Below the pieces are notes generated by a model, which was not told the origin of the DNA, made no database searches, and saw nothing but the letters and a program-made list of their open reading frames with translations. From positions 682,001 through 746,000 of the forward strand of contig NZ_JPUX01000001.1 in the NCBI RefSeq assembly GCF_000738675.1: a stretch of DNA of 64,000 nucleotides, written 5' to 3'. Numbering within the stretch: position 1 is the stretch's first letter; every line of letters begins with the position of its first letter. The position numbers and the translations under genes were made by a program. Positions 33,655-42,397 of the stretch are shown here, piece after piece. The DNA is from Serratia nematodiphila DZ0503SBS1 (GTDB taxonomy: Bacteria; Pseudomonadota; Gammaproteobacteria; Enterobacterales; Enterobacteriaceae).

Positions 33655-35793
33655 TCAGCCGAGCTGCCCATTACCGAGGTGTTTCACCCGGCGTTTCACC
33701 TCTTCCTGCTTGCCGGCGTTGAACGGCCGGGCATCGGGGCTGCCGAGATAGCCGCACACCCGGCGGGTGACCGAGACCTTGGCCGAGTCGTGGTTGCCGC
33801 ATTTCGGGCAGGTGAAGCCTTTGCTGGTGCAGGAGAATTCACCGGTGAAGCCGCATTCGTAGCACTCGTCGATCGGCGTGTTGGTGCCGTAGTAAGGCAC
33901 CCGGGTGTAGCTGTAGTCCCATACGTCTTCCAGCGCCTTCAGGTTGTGCTGCAGGTTCGGGTATTCGCCGTAGCAGATGAAGCCGCCGCTGGCCAACGGC
34001 GGGTAGGGCGCTTCGAAGTCCAGCTTGTCGTAGGGATTGACCTTCTTCTCCACGTCGAGGTGGAAGCTGTTGGTGTAATAGCCCTTGTCGGTGACGCCCG
34101 GCACCACGCCGAAATCGGCGGTGTCCAGCCGGCAGAAGCGATCGCACAGGTTCTCGCTCGGCGTGCTGTAGAGGCTGAAGCCGTAGCCGGTCTCGTCTTT
34201 CCAGGCGTCGACGGCGGCACGCAGCCGCGCGACGATCGCCACCGCTTTGGCGCGCAGCGCTTCGTCGTCATACACGTGGTTTTTGCCGCCGAACAGCGCG
34301 TTGATGGTCTCGTGCAGGCCGATGTAGCCCAGCGAAATCGAGGCGCGGCCGTGCTTGAAGATATCGGCGATATTGTCGTCGGCCTTGAGCCGCACGCCGC
34401 AGGCGCCTTCCATGTACAAGATTGGCGCCACCCGCGCCTTGATGCCTTCCAGCCGGGCGATGCGCGTCATCAGCGCCTTTTTCGCCAGCTGCAGGCGCTG
34501 ATCCAGCAGCGCCCAGAAGCGCGACTCATCGCCCATCGCTTCCAGCGCGATGCGCGGCAGGTTGAGGCTGATGACGCCGATGTTGTTGCGGCCGTCGTGC
34601 ACCAGCTCGCCGTCCTGCTCGTAGGTGCCGAGGAAGCTGCGGCAGCCCATCGGCGTTTTGAACGAGCCGGTGACCTTCACCACTTGATCGTAGTTGAGGA
34701 TGTCCGGGTACATGCGCTTGCTGGCGCACTCCAGTGCCAGCTGCTTGATGTCGTAGTTCGGGTCGCCGTACTGGTGGTTGAGGCCGTCGCGGATGGCGAA
34801 CACCAGTTTGGGGAACACGGCAGTCTTGCGGTTTTTGCCCAGCCCGGCGATGCGGTTTTTCAGGATCGAGCGCTGGATCAGGCGCGACTCCCAGCTGGTG
34901 CCGAGGCCGAAGCCGAAGGTGACGAACGGCGTCTGGCCGTTGGCGGTGTGCAGGGTGTTGACCTCGTACTCCAGCGACTGGAAGGCGTCGTAACACTCTT
35001 TCTCGGTGCGCGCCATGGCATAGCCTTTGGCGTCCGGGATCTGCCACTCTTCCGCCACCTGCAGGTGTTTGCGGAAGCTCTCGTCGACGAACGGCGCCAG
35101 AATTTCATCGATGCGGTTGATGGTGGTGCCGCCATAGATATGGCTGGCGACCTGAGCGATGATCTGCGCGGTCACGGCGGTGGCGGTGGAGATCGACTTC
35201 GGCGGCTCGATCTCGGCGTTGCCCATCTTGAAGCCGTTGGTCAGCATGCCTTTCAGATCGATTAGCATGCAGTTGAACATCGGGAAGAACGGCGAGTAGT
35301 CGAGATCGTGGTAGTGAATTTCGCCGCGTTCATGGGCCAGCACCACGTCGCGCGGCAGGATGTGCTGCTTGGCGTAGTGTTTGGCGACGATGCCCGCCAG
35401 CAGGTCGCGCTGGGTGGGGATCACCTTGCTGTCCTTGTTGGCGTTTTCGTTCAGCAGCGCGCGGTTGCTTTGCTCGACCAGGCCGCGAATTTCCTGATTC
35501 AGGCGGCCGCGCAGCTCGCGCGCCACGTCGCGATCGTGGCGGTATTCGATATAGGCGCGCGCCAGCTGTTTGTATTCACCGGCCATCAGCTGGTTTTCCA
35601 CTGCCTGCTGGATCTCGTGGATATCGACGCGCGGCTGCTGCTCCATGCGCTGAGCGACCACGCGGGCGACGGTGGCGCAGTAGTCGGCGTCGACCACGCC
35701 CACCGCCAGCGCGGCGCGCTCGATGGCCTGCGCAATGCGCGCTTCGTCAAAAGGTACCTGGCAACCGTCCCGCTTAATCACTACTGGTTTCAC
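33655..35793 (-). CDS. nrdD: NrdD, anaerobic ribonucleoside-triphosphate reductase
   Basis: A 712-residue glycyl-radical enzyme that makes deoxynucleotides without oxygen. It has an N-terminal ATP cone (VVIKRDGCQVPFDEARI), the radical loop RRVCGYLG with Gly681 at the E. coli number, and the zinc cysteines CYECG and CPKCG. I chose the GTG at 35793: AAGGAG stands six bases before it and the protein is then exactly the E. coli length. An in-frame ATG at 35826 would add 11 residues (MNAPSGNKEYN). Two NrdR boxes upstream indicate repression by NrdR. Confidence 0.96.
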   Translation of the reverse strand: MKPVVIKRDGCQVPFDEARIAQAIERAALAVGVVDADYCATVARVVAQRMEQQPRVDIHEIQQAVENQLMAGEYKQLARAYIEYRHDRDVARELRGRLNQEIRGLVEQSNRALLNENANKDSKVIPTQRDLLAGIVAKHYAKQHILPRDVVLAHERGEIHYHDLDYSPFFPMFNCMLIDLKGMLTNGFKMGNAEIEPPKSISTATAVTAQIIAQVASHIYGGTTINRIDEILAPFVDESFRKHLQVAEEWQIPDAKGYAMARTEKECYDAFQSLEYEVNTLHTANGQTPFVTFGFGLGTSWESRLIQRSILKNRIAGLGKNRKTAVFPKLVFAIRDGLNHQYGDPNYDIKQLALECASKRMYPDILNYDQVVKVTGSFKTPMGCRSFLGTYEQDGELVHDGRNNIGVISLNLPRIALEAMGDESRFWALLDQRLQLAKKALMTRIARLEGIKARVAPILYMEGACGVRLKADDNIADIFKHGRASISLGYIGLHETINALFGGKNHVYDDEALRAKAVAIVARLRAAVDAWKDETGYGFSLYSTPSENLCDRFCRLDTADFGVVPGVTDKGYYTNSFHLDVEKKVNPYDKLDFEAPYPPLASGGFICYGEYPNLQHNLKALEDVWDYSYTRVPYYGTNTPIDECYECGFTGEFSCTSKGFTCPKCGNHDSAKVSVTRRVCGYLGSPDARPFNAGKQEEVKRRVKHLGNGQLG

Positions 35794-35927
35794 GTTGTAC
35801 TCCTTGTTCCCCGAGGGAGCGTTCATACCCGCCTGACGCGGCGAGCAACCGTCAAATTTCGCTTATCCACAGGGCAAAGCCGCAGCGCGCAAGGGCTGTG
35901 GCGACGTGTGGATGATTTTGTGGATAA

Positions 35928-35974
35928 CTACTATATATAGGTGTTTGCAATTCTTAATGCACTATATATAGATA
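35928..35974. promoter_or_regulatory. Tandem NrdR boxes upstream of nrdD
   Basis: CTATATATAG occurs at 35931-35940 and 35962-35971, each at the centre of a 16-bp site close to the NrdR consensus (ACACTATATATAGTGT). Starts are 31 bp apart, three helical turns with a 15-bp linker, the arrangement known for NrdR targets. Confidence 0.85.
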
Positions 35975-36037
35975 TTGGTGCGATTCTTTTGATGTAGAAC
36001 AAGGAAAACGGAAGAGCGTGTGCAAGCTGAACAGTCG

Positions 36038-36952
36038 TCAATCGCCCGCCGGCCGATCGCGAAAATGTTCCAGCAGAAAATCGACCCAGACGCGCACCCG
36101 CGGCGGCAGATCCGCTGAGGCGTAATAGAGCCACAGCTGCACCGGGCGCGGCCAGCATTCCGCCAGCACCGGCCGCAGCGTGCCCTGCTCGAAGTGTTTC
36201 TCGACGTACCAGCGCGCCAGGTTGACGATGCCCAGCCCGGCCAGCGCCGCATCCAGCAACATCTCCGGCCGGCTGACCACCAGCCGGCCGTTCAGATCCA
36301 GCGCCAGCGTTTCGCCCTGATGGCGCAGCTGCCATTTGACGTGGCGGCCGTTGCCCGGGTTACGGTGCAGCAGGCAGTCGTGGCGCAGCAGATCGTGCGG
36401 CGTTTGCGGCTCACCGCGCCGCGCCAGATAGTCGGGCGAGGCCGCCAGCACCATATGCATCGGGTAGAGCGGGCGGGCCACCAGCCGGCTGTCGGGATCG
36501 ACCCGGCTGCCGATGCCGACGTCGAAGCCTTCGCCCACCAGGTTCACCACCCGGGCGTCCAGCGACAGATCGAGATCGATCTGCGGATAGCGCGCCAGAA
36601 ATTGCGGGATCAACGGCATCAGCATCTGGCGGCCGAAGCCGGGGATCATGCTGACGCGCACCACCCCGGCCGGCGCCTGCCGTTCGCCGCCGGCGCTCTC
36701 CAGCGTGGCCGCCAGCGCCTGCCACAGCGGCGCCACCTGCGCCAGCAGCGCCTTACCCTCGTCGGTCAGCAGCACGTTGTGGGTGTTGCGCTGAAACAGC
36801 CGCAGCGCCAGCTTCTCTTCCAGCGTGCGGATGTTTTTGCTGACCGCCGCTGGCGTGACGCCCAGCTGGCGAGCAGCGGCGGAGAAATTTTGCGCCTGCG
36901 CGGCGGCGAGGAAGGCCGGCAGCAGGCGGTGCACGTCAAAGGGCAGCGACAT
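36038..36952 (-). CDS. LysR-family transcriptional regulator
   Basis: A 304-residue LysR regulator: N-terminal winged helix (FLAAAQAQNFSAAARQLGVTPAAVSKNIRTLEEKLALRLF split over residues 14-52) and a periplasmic-binding-type effector domain from about residue 90 (VRVSMIPGFGRQMLMP). It is divergent from the flavodoxin-fold oxidoreductase gene, with 105 bp between starts, the classic LysR-target layout, so it probably controls that gene. The effector is unknown. Its transcript runs toward nrdD's promoter region. Confidence 0.92.
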   Translation of the reverse strand: MSLPFDVHRLLPAFLAAAQAQNFSAAARQLGVTPAAVSKNIRTLEEKLALRLFQRNTHNVLLTDEGKALLAQVAPLWQALAATLESAGGERQAPAGVVRVSMIPGFGRQMLMPLIPQFLARYPQIDLDLSLDARVVNLVGEGFDVGIGSRVDPDSRLVARPLYPMHMVLAASPDYLARRGEPQTPHDLLRHDCLLHRNPGNGRHVKWQLRHQGETLALDLNGRLVVSRPEMLLDAALAGLGIVNLARWYVEKHFEQGTLRPVLAECWPRPVQLWLYYASADLPPRVRVWVDFLLEHFRDRPAGD

Positions 36953-37057
36953 AGTGGTTGATACTTTTGGTTGAAATTGAAGTGACCTTTAACAGCCTAC
37001 ACCCGAAGCGGCGGAAATGGAAAAATGCCCTCATCTTCTTATGACCGAGGAATCGTT

Positions 37058-37582
37058 ATGTCGCGCATTTTAGTGTTAACCGCCCACCGCACCCCCGACG
37101 AGTCGCGCATTAATAAGGCGCTGATCGAGGCCGTACGCCCGCTGCCCAACGTGACCGTTCACGAACTGATTCGCGCGTACCCGGATTACCGCATCGACGT
37201 GGCGCGCGAACAGGCGCTGCTGCAGAGCCATGATGCGGTGGTGATGCTGTTCCCGTTTTTCTGGTACAGCTCGCCGGCGATCCTCAGCGAATGGCAGGAT
37301 GCGGTATTAACCTACGGTTTCGCCTACGGCAGCGAAGGCACCCAACTGCACGGCAAGCCGCTGCAGCTGGTGGTGAGCACCGGCGGCGACGCGCAGGCTT
37401 ATACGGCGGAAGGGTACAACCGTTATCCGGTGCAGGATCTGCTGCTGCCGTTCCACGCCATGGCCAACCTGACCGGCATGGATTATCTGCCGCCGCATCT
37501 GGTGCAGGGCGTATTCGACATGAGTGATGAACGCCTGGCGCGAGAGGCCGCCGGGGTGGTGGCACTGCTGGGGAAATGGTAG
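37058..37582 (+). CDS. NAD(P)H-dependent oxidoreductase, flavodoxin-like fold
   Basis: A 174-residue protein of the NQO/KefF/MdaB group: the N-terminal ILVLTAHRTPDESRINKAL binds the FMN/FAD phosphate, VVMLFPFFWYSSPAILSEWQD is the typical flavin-loop segment, and LQLVVSTGGDAQAYTAEGYN follows. Such enzymes reduce quinones in two-electron steps or gate KefC. CGAGG lies before the ATG at 37058; an ATG at 37025 is further upstream. It is divergently paired with a LysR gene, which suggests induction by a quinone or electrophile. Confidence 0.88.
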   Translation: MSRILVLTAHRTPDESRINKALIEAVRPLPNVTVHELIRAYPDYRIDVAREQALLQSHDAVVMLFPFFWYSSPAILSEWQDAVLTYGFAYGSEGTQLHGKPLQLVVSTGGDAQAYTAEGYNRYPVQDLLLPFHAMANLTGMDYLPPHLVQGVFDMSDERLAREAAGVVALLGKW

Positions 37583-37604
37583 GGCGCAGCGCTCGCCGCG
37601 CCCT
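37581..37604. terminator. Hairpin between the oxidoreductase gene and treC
   Basis: AGGGCGC (37581-37587) and GCGCCCT (37598-37604) pair in the 28-bp gap between two convergent genes. No T-run, so it may act as a weak two-way terminator. Confidence 0.45.
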
Positions 37605-37610
37605 GCGGGG

Positions 37611-39275
37611 TTAGTCTTCGAGCAGCCACCACACCGCTTCGAACGGCCGTAGCGTCAGCGCCTGCGGCTGGTCTGCCGAGTCGCTGTAGTTGCTCATCAG
37701 CGGGCGCCACTGGGCGGAAGGCTCCACGCCCGCCGCCGTCCAGTCCTGCGGCTCGCGGCTCAGGTTGGCCGCTACCAGCAGGCGCTGGCCGTTCCAGCTG
37801 CGCTGATAGCACCACAGCGCCGGGTGTTCCGGTGCCAGATCCTGATAGTCGCCGTGGGTCAGCAGCGGGTATTGCTTGCGCAGGGTGATCAGCTGGCGGT
37901 AGGCGTAAAACACCGAGTCGAGGTCGGCCAGCGCCGCTTCGGCGTTGATCTGCGGGTAGTTCTCAGCGCAGCCGATCCACGGCGTGCCGGTGGTGAAACC
38001 GGCGTGCGGCGCGGCGCTCCACTGCATCGGCGTGCGGCCGTTGTCGCGCGATTTGTCGGCCAGGATCGCCAGCAGCTCGGCGTCGCTGCGGCCCTGGGCG
38101 CGCAGTTCGGCGTACATGTTCAAGCTTTCCACGTCGCGATACTGCTCGATGGCGCGGAAGCCGGGGTTGGTCATGCCGAGTTCTTCGCCCTGATAGATAT
38201 AAGGCGTGCCCTGCATGCCGTGCAGCACCATCGCCAGCATTTTGGCGGCCGGCACTCGCAGTGTGCCTTCATCGCCGAAGCGTGACACGATGCGCGGCTG
38301 ATCGTGGTTGCACCAGAACAGCGCGTTCCAGGCGCGGTTATGCATCCCTTGCTGCCAGTGGCGGAAGATCTGCTTCAGCTCCACGTAATCCGGCGCCGCC
38401 CGCGTCCATTTTTCGCCGCCCGCGTAGTCCACCTTCAGATGGTGGAAGTTGAAAGTCATCGACAGCTCTTCACCGCTCTGCGCAGCGTATTGCTGGCAAT
38501 GCTCGAGCGTGGTGGAGGACATCTCGCCCACCGTCATCAGGCCGCGCGGCTGGAACACGTCGCGGCTCATCTCCTGCAGGAACTCGTGGATGCGCGGGCC
38601 GTCGGTGTAGAAGCGGCGGCCGTCGCCCTGGCTGTCAGACGGGAAGTCCTGCTGCTTGGACACCAGGTTGATCACGTCGAGGCGCAGGCCATCGACGCCT
38701 TTGTCCGCCCAGAACTGGCACACTTTCTTCAACTCTTCGCGCACCGGCGGGTGCTCCCAGTTGAGATCCGCCTGCTCGGCGGCGAACAGGTGCAGGTAGT
38801 ACTGGCCGCTGTCGGCGTGCCACTGCCAGGCGTTGCCGCCGAACTTGGAGCGCCAGTTGTTCGGCGGCGTATCGCCTTCGCCGTCGCGCCAGACGTAGAA
38901 CTGACGATACGGGCTGTGGCGATCCTGCGCGGCCTTGAACCACGGGTGCTCGGTCGAGGTGTGGTTGAACACCATGTCCATCACGATGCGAATGCCGCGC
39001 TGGTGGGCGGCGGCGACCAGCAGCTCGAAGTCCGCCATCGTGCCGTAAGCCGGATCGATGGCGCAGTAGTCCGCCACGTCATAGCCATTGTCCACCTGTG
39101 GCGACACGTAGACCGGCGTCAGCCAGATGGCGTCGACGCCCAGCTCCTGCAGATAGTCCAGCCGCCGCGTCACGCCGGCCAAATCGCCGTAGCCGTTGCC
39201 GGTGCTGTCCTGAAAACTCTTCGGATAAATTTGGTAGATGACGCCGTTCTGCCACCAGGGGGTTGGGTTGCTCAT
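37611..39275 (-). CDS. treC: TreC, trehalose-6-phosphate hydrolase
   Basis: A GH13 enzyme of 554 residues that splits trehalose 6-phosphate into glucose and glucose 6-phosphate in the cytosol. GH13 motifs are VMDMVFNHTS (region I), GLRLDVINLV (nucleophile Asp, region II), TVGEMSS (acid/base Glu, region III) and FWCNHDQPR (region IV). It lies downstream of treB with an ERIC element between them, so part of the treBC transcript may be processed or attenuated there. Confidence 0.96.
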   Translation of the reverse strand: MSNPTPWWQNGVIYQIYPKSFQDSTGNGYGDLAGVTRRLDYLQELGVDAIWLTPVYVSPQVDNGYDVADYCAIDPAYGTMADFELLVAAAHQRGIRIVMDMVFNHTSTEHPWFKAAQDRHSPYRQFYVWRDGEGDTPPNNWRSKFGGNAWQWHADSGQYYLHLFAAEQADLNWEHPPVREELKKVCQFWADKGVDGLRLDVINLVSKQQDFPSDSQGDGRRFYTDGPRIHEFLQEMSRDVFQPRGLMTVGEMSSTTLEHCQQYAAQSGEELSMTFNFHHLKVDYAGGEKWTRAAPDYVELKQIFRHWQQGMHNRAWNALFWCNHDQPRIVSRFGDEGTLRVPAAKMLAMVLHGMQGTPYIYQGEELGMTNPGFRAIEQYRDVESLNMYAELRAQGRSDAELLAILADKSRDNGRTPMQWSAAPHAGFTTGTPWIGCAENYPQINAEAALADLDSVFYAYRQLITLRKQYPLLTHGDYQDLAPEHPALWCYQRSWNGQRLLVAANLSREPQDWTAAGVEPSAQWRPLMSNYSDSADQPQALTLRPFEAVWWLLED

Positions 39276-39310
39276 AGTTCAATACCTTTGAATCGTGACA
39301 ACGGGCCCGT

Positions 39311-39432
39311 ACCCTTCATCTTTCAAACTGCAGCGTTGTTGGCTGCTGGCGCTGCACCCCAGTCACTTACTTGAGTAAGCTCCTGGGGATTTGCACCCTT
39401 GCCGCCTAGCTACAGCTCGAAAGCTATAGGGT
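39311..39432. repeat. ERIC element between treB and treC
   Basis: An approximately 122-bp imperfect palindrome containing the two classic ERIC core sequences, ACCCCAGTCACTTACTT and GTAAGCTCCTGGGGAT. Its ends ACCCTTCATCTTTC and the reverse complement of GAAAGCTATAGGGT are inverted repeats. Present in an operon gap, so it is transcribed as a long hairpin. Confidence 0.88.
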
Positions 39433-39472
39433 ATTTCCAGCCCCTACATTCATGTTGCGTATTTTGCGTCAA

Positions 39473-40888
39473 TCAGACCGGCAGCTCGCCGCGGGCGGCC
39501 TTGCGTTTGTAGACCATGATGGTCAGCACCAGTGGGATGACGATCGCCACCAGAATCGCCAGCGAGTAAATCAGCCAGAACTGCGGCTTGATAGACAGGA
39601 TGCCCGGCAGGCCGCCGACGCCGATGCCGTTGGCCATCACGCCGTCCAGCCCGCAGATAAGGCCCGCGATCGCGGAGCCGATCATCGCGCACAGCATCGG
39701 GAAGCGGTATTTGAGGTTGATGCCGTACATCGCCGGTTCGGTCACGCCGAGATAGGCGGAGATCGCCGCTGGCACCGAAATTTCACGCTCGTTGGCCTTG
39801 CGGCTGATGATGATGATGCCGAGCACCGCCGAGGCCTGCGCGATGTTGGACAGCGCAATCAGCGGCCATACCGGGGTGCCGCCCATGCTCTGGATCATCT
39901 GCATGTCGATGGCCAGCGTGGTCTGGTGCACGCCGGTGATCACCAGCGGCGCATACAGGAAGCCGAACAGCGCAGCGCCCACCGGCGCGAAGCTGCCGGT
40001 CATCACCGCTTTCACCGCCCAGGCGACGCCGTCGCCGATCATGCGGCCGAACGGCCCGATCAGCGCGTGCGCCAGGAACACCGCCAGCAGCAGCGAGACC
40101 ACTGGCACCACCACCAGATAGAGATAGTCGGGGACGATCTTTTTCAGCCGGGTCTCGATCCAGCCCAGCGCCATGCCCGCCAGGATCGACGGGATCACCT
40201 GCGCCTGATAGCCGACTTTCTGGATCACGAACCAGCCGAAGTTCCACACTTCCGGCGTTTGCTGGCCGAGCAGGTAGGAGTTCATCAGCTGCGGCGACAC
40301 CAGGGTGACGCCAAGCACGATGCCGAGCACCGGCGTGCCGCCCATCTTTTTCACCGTCGACCAACAGATGGCCACCGGCAGGAACATGAAGATCGCTTCG
40401 CCCAGCAGCCACAGGAAGTCGTAAACGGTTTTCCACGCCGGGTGCATCTGCGCCAGCGTTTGGCCGCCGGACATCGGGATGTCGCCGATCACGTTGCGGA
40501 AACCTAGGATCAGACCGCCGCTGATCAGCGCCGGCAGCAGCGGGAAGAAGATCTCGGCGAAGTGGGAGATGGTGCGCTCGGTCCAGGTCATGTTCTGGCG
40601 CGCCGCCACCTTGGCCTGCTCCTTGTCGGCCTCGTTGACGCCGGTGCTGGCGATCAGCGCCTGATAGTAGTCGCCGACGTCGGTGCCGATCACCACCTGG
40701 AACTGCCCGGCGTTGGTGAAGCAGCCTTTGACCATCGGCAGCTCTTCGATCTCTTTCGGTTTCGCCTTATTGGGATCGTTGAGGACGAAACGCAGCCGGG
40801 TAATGCAATGGCTGACGGTGGCGATGTTCTCGCGGCCGCCGACCAAAACAATCAGGCGATCAATATCCTGCTGTTTTACTTTGCTCAT
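39473..40888 (-). CDS. treB: TreB, trehalose-specific PTS enzyme IIBC
   Basis: A PTS permease of 471 residues: EIIB domain with phospho-cysteine Cys28 (VSHCITRLRFVL) and EIIC domain with about ten membrane segments (FLPVAICWSTVKKMGGTPVLGI, VTEPAMYGINL). It imports trehalose as trehalose 6-phosphate; the phosphate comes from the shared EIIA-Glc, since no EIIA domain is present. A TreR-type palindrome lies 71 bp upstream of the ATG. Order treR-treB-treC, all on one strand, is as in E. coli. Confidence 0.96.
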   Translation of the reverse strand: MSKVKQQDIDRLIVLVGGRENIATVSHCITRLRFVLNDPNKAKPKEIEELPMVKGCFTNAGQFQVVIGTDVGDYYQALIASTGVNEADKEQAKVAARQNMTWTERTISHFAEIFFPLLPALISGGLILGFRNVIGDIPMSGGQTLAQMHPAWKTVYDFLWLLGEAIFMFLPVAICWSTVKKMGGTPVLGIVLGVTLVSPQLMNSYLLGQQTPEVWNFGWFVIQKVGYQAQVIPSILAGMALGWIETRLKKIVPDYLYLVVVPVVSLLLAVFLAHALIGPFGRMIGDGVAWAVKAVMTGSFAPVGAALFGFLYAPLVITGVHQTTLAIDMQMIQSMGGTPVWPLIALSNIAQASAVLGIIIISRKANEREISVPAAISAYLGVTEPAMYGINLKYRFPMLCAMIGSAIAGLICGLDGVMANGIGVGGLPGILSIKPQFWLIYSLAILVAIVIPLVLTIMVYKRKAARGELPV

Positions 40889-40958
40889 TATGGGATACCT
40901 GCAGAGGTGTTGACTGAGTAATGATCAAAGCTTAGCCACTCGGCTTTTTGAATGAAAT

Positions 40959-40970
40959 GGGAACGTTCCC
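40959..40970. promoter_or_regulatory. TreR operator-like palindrome
   Basis: GGGAACGTTCCC is a perfect 12-bp palindrome with the central CG usual for LacI-family operators, between treR and treB and upstream of the treB start. TreR as the ligand is inferred from position and family. Confidence 0.75.
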
Positions 40971-41025
40971 GGTTTGGGGCGAGGATCACAAAATGACAAA
41001 AAATGGTCAATTTCTAATCAGGGAG

Positions 41026-41973
41026 TCAGGAAAGTTTGCTGGGCACCACCAGGCGGCGGATCCCCTGTTCGCCGCTGAGCTGCGCCAGCAGCTGCTGCGC
41101 GGCCAGCAGGCCGGCGCTGCCGTAGCCGAACTCCACCGACAGAGTGTCGGGGAACAGGAAGCTGAGCAGCGGGGTGTTGCCGATGGCGCACACCTGAATG
41201 GCGCGCGCCGGCTGCTGCTGCAGGTACTTGATCGCGCCGAGGGCGATGCTGTCGGAGGCGCAGATCAGCGCGCTGGTGTGCGCATCGATCACTTCGGCGG
41301 CGTGCTGGAAACCGCTCTGGTAACTCAGCTCGCCCAGCGTGGCGCGCGGCGTGAGCGTGAGGCGTTCACAGGCGTCGAGATAGGCCTGGTAGCGGCGCTG
41401 GCCGGTGGTGGCGTCGCTGAGCTGCACCCCCAGATAGCCGATATGCCGATGCCCCTGCCGGTACAGACGATCCATCAACAGGTTCACCGCGCCGGCGTCG
41501 TCGTAGCAGACGGACGAGAAGCCGTCGTATTCGCGCACCATCACCACCATTTTTTCCTGCCATGGTTTGAGCATCGCCGCGGTCAGGCCGGTGAAGCCGA
41601 ACAGGATCACCCCGTCGACGTTGCGCTGGCGCAGCACGTGCAGGTGCTCCTGCACCAGGCGGGTTTCGAACTGGCTCTCCATCACGATCGGGTCGAAGCC
41701 CTGCTGATACAGCAGCGGCAGCATGGTGCGCACCGCCTGGTTCTCCGACGGCGAATCGAGACGGGAAACGATGATGCCCACCACTTTGTCGCTCTGGCCG
41801 CGCATGGCGCGCGCCGACTTGGAGGGGGTAAACCCTTGCTGACGGATCACCGCTTCCACCCGTTCACGGGTTTGCGGGCTCACGCTGCCTTCATTGTTCA
41901 ACACGCGTGAGACGGTGGATTTGCCTACGCCGCTCAGGCGTGCGATGTCCTTGATGGTCAGCCGGTTTTGCAT
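41026..41973 (-). CDS. treR: TreR, LacI-family trehalose repressor
   Basis: A 315-residue repressor: LacI helix-turn-helix (TIKDIARLSGVGKSTVSRVLN, residues about 6-26), hinge helix, and the sugar-binding core. In E. coli TreR binds trehalose 6-phosphate as inducer and represses treBC. Its start codon is adjacent to a PhoP-box-like sequence that belongs to the divergent mgtA leader. Confidence 0.95.
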   Translation of the reverse strand: MQNRLTIKDIARLSGVGKSTVSRVLNNEGSVSPQTRERVEAVIRQQGFTPSKSARAMRGQSDKVVGIIVSRLDSPSENQAVRTMLPLLYQQGFDPIVMESQFETRLVQEHLHVLRQRNVDGVILFGFTGLTAAMLKPWQEKMVVMVREYDGFSSVCYDDAGAVNLLMDRLYRQGHRHIGYLGVQLSDATTGQRRYQAYLDACERLTLTPRATLGELSYQSGFQHAAEVIDAHTSALICASDSIALGAIKYLQQQPARAIQVCAIGNTPLLSFLFPDTLSVEFGYGSAGLLAAQQLLAQLSGEQGIRRLVVPSKLS

Positions 41974-41990
41974 GGTTTACTTTTCGTTGA
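41974..41990 (+). promoter_or_regulatory. PhoP box of mgtA (probable)
   Basis: GGTTTA (41974-41979), 5 bp, CGTTGA (41985-41990) matches the GGTTTA-N5-GGTTTA PhoP repeat in 10 of 12 positions. A TAACAT (42003-42008) starts 12 bp after it, the spacing seen at PhoP-activated promoters. The resulting mgtA leader would be about 380 nt. Confidence 0.6.
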
Positions 41991-42122
41991 AGTGGACAGG
42001 CGTAACATAACGGCCTGTAAAACAATGCCCGTCAGCATAGCTCATTTTCCTACGGGGATCTTGATGCAAAACGGGATTGTTGCACTGCGCTGAACGGCCG
42101 CTCCTGCCGCTCTGTTTTTCCC

Positions 42123-42193
42123 TTTACCGGAGGTTATACCCCATATGGACCCCGACCCGACTGCTTTAGACACTCACTCGGTTCTCCGGTAAA
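42123..42193 (+). promoter_or_regulatory. mgtA leader stem sequestering the mgtL ribosome-binding site
   Basis: TTTACCGGAG (42123-42132) is exactly complementary to CTCCGGTAAA (42184-42193), so a 10-bp stem encloses the mgtL frame and hides its GGAGG. Further CCGGT copies at about 42221 and 42241 could compete for pairing. This fits a Mg2+/translation-controlled leader like that of E. coli and Salmonella mgtA. Confidence 0.7.
42145..42192 (+). CDS. mgtL: MgtL leader peptide of mgtA
   Basis: A 15-codon frame reads MDPDPTALDTHSVLR and stops at TAA. E. coli MgtL begins MEPDPTPL. The acidic-proline start (DPDP) is the kind of sequence that destabilises the translating ribosome when Mg2+ is low, and its translation decides between alternative stems in the leader. 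GGAGG (42129-42133) lies 11 bases upstream. The C-terminal half differs from E. coli and has no further prolines. Confidence 0.85.
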   Translation: MDPDPTALDTHSVLR

Positions 42194-42397
42194 ACCTCTC
42201 CGCCTGGCGCTGCTGTTTTACCGGTGAAGTACATCACGGTAACCGGTGGCGCGCGCTTCGTCGTTCGCTCCTGCTGCTGAAAAAAATAATAAGGATCTGC
42301 GTTGGCAGAGGCTTTTTGGCGCACCCGCCATCCGCCCGGCCGATGACGATCCCCGTTTACCCGCTGCCGTGAGGCACCGGGCGACGAGGTGCGAACC

